From: Aphanomyces cochlioides
Taxonomy: Eukaryota; Oomycota; Saprolegniomycetes; Saprolegniales; Verrucalvaceae
Length of the DNA: 64,000 nucleotides
Assembly: GCA_019828595.1 (NCBI GenBank)
Contig: JAHQRK010000002.1
Coordinates: forward strand, 3,286,001-3,350,000
Direction: 5' to 3'
A model generated the notes under the pieces. The model saw only the letters and a list, made by a program, of their open reading frames with translations, did no database searches and had not been told where the DNA came from. Position numbers and translations under genes: made by a program. Below are positions 49,918-57,899 of this stretch, piece after piece; the stretch's first letter is position 1; every line of letters begins with the position of its first letter.

Positions 49918-50725
49918 TTCCCCCTCCACGTCGTGTTTTTCCCACTCACACTGAAACCACACGCTGTTCAAACCACGGGTGGGAGTCTGCAGCCATATCT
50001 CGCGCCAGTGTTGCGTCTTGTGGAGCGCTTTTCAAGTCCTCGACGCACTCGTGAGTCGTGGCACCCTGTCTCAAAACCAGCCGGTCGATTCGAGCCATTC
50101 AATTTTGTTGAGGTAGCCAGGAAGGGGGTGCATGATGTAATGTCAATGCAAAAATTTACTGTACTTGACAGAGGGAATCCAAACACGTTTAATATGGAAA
50201 GAGTCTAAAAATAGAGCATGAAAACCGCGAATTCCCCATAGACCTTGGCTGGAAATTCGCTAAGCCAAGTACATTCGACGCCCGGTGGCTCCTGGCCTCA
50301 CATCTTGCTTGCGTCTCCTTGGACAATCGCGCTTGGGTCGACTCGGTGGCGCTTGGTGGTGCATACTCGCCGGTGTTGTCGTGTATACTACGGTACGCTG
50401 TTACACAGGGGTTGTACTCTGCATTTGAATCTCAGACGCACTCCACACGCTTGCGGCCAATCGGACGCGCGGGAGACGACCATTTCGATGCGATTGGTGC
50501 GAGACCGAGCGCCGCCCCGGCCCCGCGGCGATTGATTGACCACATGGTGACCAATGGAGATCGAAGCACCACATCTTTTCGAGATTTGAAATTGGTGTCT
50601 GTGTGTTCAGCTTGTTGCCAGAGCCTTGAAGCCATCGATCCGTCGTCGACCCTTTTTTTCTTGGCGAGGTTCTTGAGCATCGGTTCATTCTGCCTTTTGC
50701 ACTGAACCAACAAACCACGACTTCG
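49918..50725. other. intergenic region upstream of MCO-ZIP 1
   Basis: No gene supported. Plus-strand short frames have no natural composition, and a 396-codon minus-strand frame reaching in from 51622 is an antisense shadow of the MCO gene. The promoter of MCO-ZIP 1 must be here; neither recurring promoter motif was found near its ATG. Confidence 0.4.
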
Positions 50726-53431
50726 ATGGCGAAAGCATTGACAATCTTGGCCGTCGCGGGCGCGCTCGCGACTGCGCAAACCGATCCACCCAAAGTTACC
50801 TCGGGTGAAAAACTCTACGACCAATGGAAGCCATACACGACGCCGTTGGTCATCCCCGATGTGATTGACATGCGCAATGGCGGCGGCTTGGAAATGAACA
50901 TTGGCGAAACGGTCCATGACTGGGGCTCGGGCGCTCCTACCGTGACCACGTACGGCTACGGCAAAGCTGGCGGCAACATTACGTACCCGGGACCGACCAT
51001 CTTGGTCAAGAAGGACGTGCCCATCACGGTGCAGTGGAACAATGTGATCAAGTCGAACCAACACATTCTTGACGCCAATGTCGAAAACACGCTCACGATC
51101 ATGGAGTCGTCTTGCTACCCCAACTGCGGTGTGCCCGTCATCACGCACATCCACGGCTTGGAAACACCCGCGGCATTCGATGGCTTGCCGCACTACTCGA
51201 TCTACCGCAACCAAAGCTACACGGGGCGCTACAACAACACTCAATCCGGTGCGACCAAGGTGTACCATGACCACTCGATCGGTCTTGCTCGTCTCAATAT
51301 GTGGTCGGGTCTTGTCGGTTTGTACATCATCCAAGACGACGAGACGGAAGCCAAGTACAAGTTGAGCAACCTCACGGACATCCCGCTCATCTTCCAAGAC
51401 AAGCACATTGCTCCGAATGGCGCGCTCTTCTATTCTTCCGTCGCGACGTGCCAAACGCCCGGCACCAAGTGGGTCTCTGAAGCTTTCGGCAGCATCAACA
51501 CTGTCAACGGTGTCGTCATGCCATACTTGGAAGTCCCTGCGTCGCAAGTCCGCCTTCGCATGGCCAACTTGGCCAACGCCCGCAACTACAACATCACGTT
51601 GCCTTTTGCTGACAAGTGCCAATTGATCGCAACAGACGGCGGCTTTGTCGGCAAGCCCATGCCCGTCGACCCGACTGGTTTCAAGTTATACTCGCTCGAA
51701 CGTGTTGAAGTCGTGTGCGATTTCTCGTCGTTCGCTGTCGGCACGACCTTTGACTTGGTCGACACGTCGGATGCTGACTCGTCGTACGACTACGAGCCTC
51801 GCATGATGCAATTCCGCGTCGTCGCTGCCAAGACCACGAGCAAAGTCGAATTGCCAACCAAGATGACGGCCTACAAGGATTTGCAAGCTTTGTACAAGTC
51901 GACGGGCGGCAAGTTGCGCACGCTCACGCTTGGTGAAATGGAAGACAGCATGCAATGCCCCACGCAGCTCATGATTGTCCACCATCAAGTCGTTGCCAAT
52001 GTCTCGCTCATCCAAAACAAGCTCACGTGCACGCTCGGCAAGGTGGAAAAGTGGCAATTCAAGAACCCCACGGACGACCCGCATCCCTTCCACTGGCACT
52101 TGGTCACGGCGCAATGCGGTCCTGATGACAACTCGATCAACAAGAACGAACTCAAGGACGTCGTCGTGATCCCGAACGAGCCGCTCTCGACCAACGTGAC
52201 GCAAGTATGCTACGTCGCCTGCACGCCCGATCAATTCTTGATTGAAGACACCAAGGTTGGCCCAACCGACTATGGTTTCTCGACGGACGACCCGTACTTG
52301 GCCCATTGCCACATCATGGAACATGAAGAAAACTCCATGATGTCGTGGTTCCAATTGACCAAGGAAGACGATGCCTTGCCCATTGACGACGGCGTGGTGC
52401 TCACGGACAAGGACAAGATCACGTCGGCTGTCATTTGGTGCGCCATGGGTATGTCTGTCTTGGGTGGTTTTGCCACGTGCTTGTCCGTCTTGGTGCTCTC
52501 GATCAAACGTCTCAATTTCTTGGCGGGCGACAAAGCTCTTGGTGTGACCTTTGCCTTGTCTGCTGGTGTCATGATCTTCATCTCGCTCGTCGATCTCTTC
52601 ATGGAAGCGATTGAAAAGTTCAATAGTGTCTTTGCTGTCGGCGGGACGGTCGACTTGGAAGCGATCGAACATGGTTTGGCCCCTGCTGGTGCCGTTGCCC
52701 CCGTCTGTGACAAGACGTGCCAAGGCAATGCCTACTTGTCAGTCGTGGCTTGCTTCTTTGGCGGTGTGCTCATCATTGTCGCTTTGGAATTCATCATCCA
52801 CCGCGTCTTTGACTTCCATGCCAAGCGCTTGGGCGCTCAATTGGCCGCCGCGCAGCAACAACCCGACATTGACGTTGAAGTCAAGACGCCAGGTGAAGGC
52901 GCGTACGACGAAGTGGGCTCGAGCGAAGCTGAAGCTCTCACTGAAAAGTCGGACGAGGAACACAAGACTGAATTGGGTCGCGCTGGTGTCTTGACCGGTA
53001 TCGCTATCGCGATCCACAACTTCCCAGAAGGTTTGGCTCTCTTCGTCGCATCGCTCCAAGGTTTGCGCGCTGGCATTGTCTTGGCCGTCGGTATCATCTT
53101 GCACAACTTTCCAGAAGGTGTTGCGATTGCCGCCCCCGTGTACTACGCCACCAAGAGCTACAAGCAAGCGTTGTTCTGGACGAGTTTGAGTGGTATTTCG
53201 CAACCTCTTGGCGCGTTGATCGGTTATGCGACGATCTCGAACGGCGCGGACAACACGACGACGGGTATTTTGTACGCCATGGTCGCTGGTATGTTGGTCT
53301 GCATCGCCGTCAAGGAATTGCTCCCCGGTGCGTTCAAGTTTGGCTCCAAGCAGTTCACCGCGAGTTTCTTTGCGGGTTTCTTCATCATGGCTGTCAGTGT
53401 CGTCTTGCTCAAGTACATGGGCACGAGTTAA
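50726..53431 (+). CDS. multicopper oxidase fused to a ZIP metal transporter, copy 1
   Basis: Single exon, 901 aa. Signal peptide MAKALTILAVAGALATAQ. Residues about 25-560 are a CueO/CotA/bilirubin-oxidase-type multicopper oxidase with all four copper motifs: THIHG (His141, His143), YHDHS (His181, His183), HPFHWH (His453, 456, 458), and HCHIMEHEENSM (His527, Cys528, His529, His533, Met538 as type-1 axial ligand). NGVVMPYLEVPASQVRLR and IATDGGFVGKP are further family marks. Residues about 565-901 are a ZIP transporter with eight helices and two HNFPEG metal-site motifs (His764 and His793), with an acidic, not His-rich, loop between. ZIP N-termini are extracytoplasmic, so the oxidase would face outside, fitting the signal peptide. 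It likely couples oxidation of a metal or ligand to metal uptake; the metal is not known. Confidence 0.93.
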   Translation: MAKALTILAVAGALATAQTDPPKVTSGEKLYDQWKPYTTPLVIPDVIDMRNGGGLEMNIGETVHDWGSGAPTVTTYGYGKAGGNITYPGPTILVKKDVPITVQWNNVIKSNQHILDANVENTLTIMESSCYPNCGVPVITHIHGLETPAAFDGLPHYSIYRNQSYTGRYNNTQSGATKVYHDHSIGLARLNMWSGLVGLYIIQDDETEAKYKLSNLTDIPLIFQDKHIAPNGALFYSSVATCQTPGTKWVSEAFGSINTVNGVVMPYLEVPASQVRLRMANLANARNYNITLPFADKCQLIATDGGFVGKPMPVDPTGFKLYSLERVEVVCDFSSFAVGTTFDLVDTSDADSSYDYEPRMMQFRVVAAKTTSKVELPTKMTAYKDLQALYKSTGGKLRTLTLGEMEDSMQCPTQLMIVHHQVVANVSLIQNKLTCTLGKVEKWQFKNPTDDPHPFHWHLVTAQCGPDDNSINKNELKDVVVIPNEPLSTNVTQVCYVACTPDQFLIEDTKVGPTDYGFSTDDPYLAHCHIMEHEENSMMSWFQLTKEDDALPIDDGVVLTDKDKITSAVIWCAMGMSVLGGFATCLSVLVLSIKRLNFLAGDKALGVTFALSAGVMIFISLVDLFMEAIEKFNSVFAVGGTVDLEAIEHGLAPAGAVAPVCDKTCQGNAYLSVVACFFGGVLIIVALEFIIHRVFDFHAKRLGAQLAAAQQQPDIDVEVKTPGEGAYDEVGSSEAEALTEKSDEEHKTELGRAGVLTGIAIAIHNFPEGLALFVASLQGLRAGIVLAVGIILHNFPEGVAIAAPVYYATKSYKQALFWTSLSGISQPLGALIGYATISNGADNTTTGILYAMVAGMLVCIAVKELLPGAFKFGSKQFTASFFAGFFIMAVSVVLLKYMGTS

Positions 53432-53761
53432 ATTGCGAATATCCCAAATTATATACTTCTTTGATTTTGAGTACGACATGATGTGCACTCGACAAAGTCG
53501 CTCGCCTCGTGGACGGGGCAGCGTGGGAGCTCGACCGTGGCATTCAAGATTCACCACCTAGAAAGGTGCATCCACGTGGTAAAAAAGTTGAAGCGTGTGG
53601 ATGCCACACGCATGCCTTGAGCCATTCAGAGCGCTCCAAGCACTTATCACACTGGATTCACGACGTCTTGGCGGACAGCCGCCTTGGTTCCCATCCTTGA
53701 CGACACACTCAGCAGTGCCAACTTTCCAGCCACAATTTCCATTTTCCGCAATGTTTCCCAT

Positions 53762-53791
53762 AACTTTGGGCAAATTTCATTGCCCAAAGTT
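53762..53791. repeat. perfect 12-bp inverted repeat
   Basis: AACTTTGGGCAA at 53762-53773, six bases, then TTGCCCAAAGTT at 53780-53791, about 330 bp after the stop of MCO-ZIP 1. It could form a hairpin or be a dimeric protein site. The rest of 53432-54219 holds no gene I can support; a 40-codon frame (MEFSPCGCGQASVPS...) at about 53838 is too weak. Confidence 0.6.
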
Positions 53792-54219
53792 GACATTACC
53801 TTAAATAAGTACATTGATTGAAATATTGCACCAAAAATGGAATTCAGTCCATGCGGCTGTGGTCAAGCTAGCGTCCCTTCCAAGTCGCTCGAGGAAATTT
53901 ATAGCGCCGTGGAATCCAAGCGGAGGACTGCATGCTGTACAAATCGTACGCACATATAGCAGTACGCACGGAGGCTAAATGTTGTATGTAGTGCGAGGGG
54001 GAATGACCATCATTGGCAGCAGCAGGGTTTAAGGCGATTCAGCACGGCAACTTGACCGCGGCATTACCGGTCTTGTTGCCGACGAGCCAACGTGTTGTCA
54101 CCGTAATCTGATCGTGAGCTCGAGCTAGTTAGTGGTGCAATCTATCGCTCCACAGCTCGACGATTGCCGAAAGCACGTTTTCCTTCACGTTTCAATTAAT
54201 ATGTCTGCATTACACTCCC

Positions 54220-54750
54220 TCAAGAAGCGCACTTTCGTCGGAACATGCGAGGGTATGATGCAGCTCCTCTTAGCTCAAGTATAAGCGCTATACCGAGCAT
54301 ATCAAAGCGGCAGTTTGGCAAGCGGCCATCGATTTCAGAGTGGAGGCAACAAAGTTGGGAATGTATTGATTTAAGATAATTCCAACTTTGACAAATTTTG
54401 TCAAAGTTGCGGAAAAGCACATTGAATGTGCTTTTTGCCAAGTCGACATTGAAATTCGCATCCACGACGCGAGCTTGAGAGGCGCGCGCGCTGACCACCC
54501 GTTGCAGGGAGTCCAGGCAGTCCTTCCAGCGTGTCACCCAATCCGAAAGTTCAATTCTGGATCGTATGCAAGGAGCCAACCAAATCGCCGTGGCCATGTT
54601 GATGGCACGCCATTGGGCCAAGGCAAGAGCCACGGCGCCAAGCAAATCCTCGTCGCGGCTGTGATTGCGCACGAGGAAGCCAATGGCGATGTCGATGGCC
54701 AGACTGAGACACCGTAGCAGGTGTAATGTCAGCGTTTCCCGACTTTGCAT
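54220..54750 (-). CDS. hypothetical helical protein, divergent to MCO-ZIP 2
   Basis: An open minus-strand frame; from the ATG at 54750 it encodes about 176 aa (MQSRETLTLHLLRCLSLAID start). The composition is helical and natural, with LLGAVALALAQWRAINMATA and NVDLAKSTFNVLFRNFDKIC. No motif is recognised. The frame extends upstream into the MCO-ZIP 2 start, where it is only a shadow. If real, it would share a 64-bp promoter with MCO-ZIP 2. It could equally be the 3' remnant of a larger gene. Confidence 0.3.
   Translation of the reverse strand: MQSRETLTLHLLRCLSLAIDIAIGFLVRNHSRDEDLLGAVALALAQWRAINMATAIWLAPCIRSRIELSDWVTRWKDCLDSLQRVVSARASQARVVDANFNVDLAKSTFNVLFRNFDKICQSWNYLKSIHSQLCCLHSEIDGRLPNCRFDMLGIALILELRGAASYPRMFRRKCAS
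54383..54409. repeat. perfect 13-bp inverted repeat
   Basis: CAACTTTGACAAA, one base, TTTGTCAAAGTTG. It shares the AACTTTG half-site with the inverted repeat at 53762 and lies about 405 bp upstream of the MCO-ZIP 2 ATG. Confidence 0.6.
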
Positions 54751-54814
54751 GTCACGCTTTAGGGCAGACTCTTGAGCGTTGTTGGTCACTCTTGAAATTC
54801 GCTCCAACAAGTCA

Positions 54815-57532
54815 ATGAGGACGACTGGACTTGCTCTCTTCGCGTGGGCGAGCGCTGTGTTTGGCCAAGATGCGCCCGAGCCCACGTCTGGGGAAAAGCT
54901 CTTTGATCAATGGCAGGCGTTCACGTCGCCTCTGGTCATCCCGGACGTGATTGACATGCGCCAAGGCGGCAACCTCGACATGAACATTGGCGAGACCATC
55001 CATGCATGGGGATCGGGATCGCCTAATGGCACAACCTACGGCTACGGCAAAGTTGGCGGCAAGATCACAACGCCAGGCCCGACGATTCTCGTCAAGAAGG
55101 ACGTCCCGATTGACGTCAAGTGGATCAATGCCATCTCGTCCAACACGCACTTGATGGACCATGACGTCGAGTCCACCTTGCTCATCCGAGAGTCGGCATG
55201 CTACCCGAACTGCGGTGTCCCCGTCGTGACGCACATCCACGGCCTGGAAAACCCCGCCATGTACGACGGCTTGCCGCACTACTCGATCTACCGCAACCAG
55301 ACGTACACTGCGCACTACAACAACACGCAATCTGGCTCGACCAAGATGTACCACGACCATGCGATCGGTCTTGCGCGACTCAATATGTGGTCGGGACTCG
55401 TCGGGTTGTACGTCATCCAAGACGAAGAGCTGGAAGCCAAGTACAAGTTGAGCAACCTCACGGACATCCCGGTCATTATCCAAGACAAGATCATCTACCC
55501 GGATGGCACGCTCGTCTACTCGACTGTCGCGACGTGCCAAACGCCAGGCACCAAGTGGGTTTCCGAAGCTTACGGCGCCGTCAACACTGTCAACGGTGTC
55601 GTGATGCCATATGTGGAAGTCCCCGCCGCCCAAGTCCGCTTCCGCATTGCCAACATGGCGAATGCGCGGCACTACAACTTTTCCTTCCCCTTTGCCGAGC
55701 AATGCAAGTTGATCGCGACCGATTCGGGCTTTGTCGGCCAACCTGAAGCCGTCAACGGCACTGAATTTGTCGTCTTCCCTTTGGAGCGCATGGAATTGGT
55801 CTGTGATTTCACGTCGGTGGCCCCTGGCACGTCGTACAACCTGACCGACACGCCGTCGGCCGACAGCTCGTACCCTTACGACCCCCGCGTGCTTCAAATC
55901 CGCGTCGTGGCAGCCCCAGCCAACACGACGAAAGTAGAGCTTCCAACCAACATGACGGCCTTCAAGGACTTGCAAGCGTTGTACAAGTCGACGGGCGGTA
56001 AGTTGCGCACGATCACGCTGGCAGAAATGGACGACGCGAACGAATGCCCCGTGCAATTGATGGTTGTCCAGCACCAACTCGTCGCCAACGTGTCGACGAT
56101 CAACAACAAACTCATGTGCACGCTCGGCAAGGTGGAAAAGTGGCAATTCAAGAACCCCACGGACGACGCACACCCATTCCACTGGCACTTGGTCAATGCG
56201 CAATGCGGTCCCGACGACAATTCCATCAACAAGAACGGACTCAAGGATGTCGTGGTCATTCCGAACGAGCCGAGCTCGCAAAAGATCATGCAAGTGTGCT
56301 ACGTCGCCTGCACGCCCGACCAATTCTTGATTGAAGGCAGCACGGTGGGGCCGACCGACTATGGTTTCTCGACGGACGACCCATATTTGGCCCATTGCCA
56401 CATCATGGAACACGAAGAAAATTCCATGATGGCGTGGTTCCAACTGACCAAGGAAGACGACGCTGCGCCCATCGACGACGGTGTCGTGGTCACCAACAAG
56501 GACAAGGTGACGTCGGCTGTCATTTGGTGCGCCATGGGTATGTCTGTCTTGGGTGGTTTCGCGACGTGCTTGTCCGTCTTGGTGCTCTCGATCAAGCGTC
56601 TCAATTTCTTGGCGGGGGACACGGCGTTGGCAGTCACGTTTGCCTTGTCGTCGGGTGTGATGGTGTTCATTGCGTTGGTTGATCTCTTCTCGGAAGCTGT
56701 CGAGCGATTCAACAACACGTGGGCTGTCGGTGGCACGGCGGATCTCGAATCGATCGAAGAAGGGTTGGCCCCTGCTGGCGCGACGTCGCCCGTGTGTGAC
56801 AAGACGTGCCAAGGCCACTCGTACTTGGCGGTCGTCGGCTGCTTCTTTGGCGGCGTCATGATCATCGTCTTGCTTGAATATGTGATCCACAAAGTGTTTG
56901 ACTTTCATGCCAAGCGCTTGGGGGCTCAATTGGCTGCCGCTCAACAAGAAGCTGCTGCAGCCCAACCCGTCGAAGAGGGCGCATTCATCAAGACACCCGC
57001 TGGACGCGCGGAAGACTACGATGAATTGACTGGCGAAGAAGATTCGCTCACGGAAAAGAATGCCGACGAGGACTTGGGCCGCGCGGGTGTCTTGACTGGT
57101 ATCGCGATCGCCATCCACAACTTTCCAGAAGGGTTGGCTCTCTTCGTCGCGTCGCTCCAAGGTTTGCGCAGTGGCATCGTCCTGGCTATCGGTATTGTCT
57201 TGCACAACTTTCCAGAAGGTGTCGCGATTGCCGCCCCCGTGTTCTATGCCACCAAGAGCTACCGCCAAGCGTTGTTCTGGACGAGTTTGAGTGGCATTGC
57301 TCAACCGCTTGGTGCTTTGATCGGCTATGCGACGGTCTCCAACGGTGTGAGCGACGCCACGATCGGTGTCTTGTACGCATTGGTGTCGGGCATGTTGATT
57401 TGCATCGCCGTCAAGGAATTGCTCCCTGGCGCATTCAAGTTTGGCCCCAAAGTCTTCACCGTCAGCTTCTTTGCGGGCTTTCTCATTATGGCTATCAGTA
57501 TCGTTGTCCTCAAGTATGTTGGATCGAGTTAA
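54815..57532 (+). CDS. multicopper oxidase fused to a ZIP metal transporter, copy 2
   Basis: Single exon, 905 aa from the ATG at 54815, which begins a signal peptide (MRTTGLALFAWASAVFGQ); the frame runs 36 bp upstream without a better start. Same architecture as copy 1: THIHG (His140, His142), YHDHAIG, HPFHWH, and HCHIMEHEENSM (first His 527), then eight ZIP helices with two HNFPEG motifs. The acidic loop between ZIP helices is shorter and differs most between copies (EEGAFIKTPAGRAEDYDELT). Copy 2 is closer to copy 3 than to copy 1 (e.g. shared SNTH/SNQHL, VESTLLI, ENPA...YDGLPH). A 915-codon antisense frame spans the entire gene and is a codon-bias shadow. Intronless among intron-rich neighbours. 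Confidence 0.93.
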   Translation: MRTTGLALFAWASAVFGQDAPEPTSGEKLFDQWQAFTSPLVIPDVIDMRQGGNLDMNIGETIHAWGSGSPNGTTYGYGKVGGKITTPGPTILVKKDVPIDVKWINAISSNTHLMDHDVESTLLIRESACYPNCGVPVVTHIHGLENPAMYDGLPHYSIYRNQTYTAHYNNTQSGSTKMYHDHAIGLARLNMWSGLVGLYVIQDEELEAKYKLSNLTDIPVIIQDKIIYPDGTLVYSTVATCQTPGTKWVSEAYGAVNTVNGVVMPYVEVPAAQVRFRIANMANARHYNFSFPFAEQCKLIATDSGFVGQPEAVNGTEFVVFPLERMELVCDFTSVAPGTSYNLTDTPSADSSYPYDPRVLQIRVVAAPANTTKVELPTNMTAFKDLQALYKSTGGKLRTITLAEMDDANECPVQLMVVQHQLVANVSTINNKLMCTLGKVEKWQFKNPTDDAHPFHWHLVNAQCGPDDNSINKNGLKDVVVIPNEPSSQKIMQVCYVACTPDQFLIEGSTVGPTDYGFSTDDPYLAHCHIMEHEENSMMAWFQLTKEDDAAPIDDGVVVTNKDKVTSAVIWCAMGMSVLGGFATCLSVLVLSIKRLNFLAGDTALAVTFALSSGVMVFIALVDLFSEAVERFNNTWAVGGTADLESIEEGLAPAGATSPVCDKTCQGHSYLAVVGCFFGGVMIIVLLEYVIHKVFDFHAKRLGAQLAAAQQEAAAAQPVEEGAFIKTPAGRAEDYDELTGEEDSLTEKNADEDLGRAGVLTGIAIAIHNFPEGLALFVASLQGLRSGIVLAIGIVLHNFPEGVAIAAPVFYATKSYRQALFWTSLSGIAQPLGALIGYATVSNGVSDATIGVLYALVSGMLICIAVKELLPGAFKFGPKVFTVSFFAGFLIMAISIVVLKYVGSS

Positions 57533-57550
57533 GCGAGTATTAACTTTGTC

Positions 57551-57899
57551 ATGAACCATGTAATCCCAATTGAAGTTGCTAAGACTCTTTTGGCCCTCTC
57601 GATGATGTCGAGACTAGTCTTTATACACCTCGCAGGACACCATCCACGAGGCTTCAAATTTTGAGACCTCTCGATCATGTCCCACCAGTCAGGATTACGC
57701 CTTTAATGACATCATCCAGGAGTCTCGAAAAGATGTCGAACCCGTAGCCAATGCCAACAACGAGCGACCACTTCCAGCCTTGACGGCCATCGAAAAGGCC
57801 TTGGAAACTTATCAAGATGTGATGAAAACGCACCACGAGAGAGTCATGTTGAATAGTGAAAATGTCAGTCGTCTACTGTTGCCTAGCTCGATCCCATAA
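57551..57899 (+). CDS. possible small spliced gene overlapping the end of MCO-ZIP 3
   Basis: The plus strand reads naturally from about 57633 (DTIHEASNFETSRSCPTSQD, then YAFNDIIQESRKDVEPVANA and LTAIEKALETYQDVMKTHHE) to a TAA at 57897. An ATG at 57551 (MNHVIPIE) can be joined by a 61-nt intron (GTTGCTAAG...CTCGCAG, phase 0), giving roughly 95 aa. If real, it overlaps the last 17 bp of the convergent MCO-ZIP 3 gene. The product is helical and not recognised. Confidence 0.35.

Noticed and set aside
54812..57559. A 915-codon open frame antisense to MCO-ZIP 2
   Set aside because: It mirrors the sense gene almost exactly, is rich in Arg/His/Asp/Val as expected for the complement of biased codons, and similar antisense frames cover copies 1 and 3. 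It is a by-product of rarely used codons such as TTA, CTA and TCA in the sense gene.
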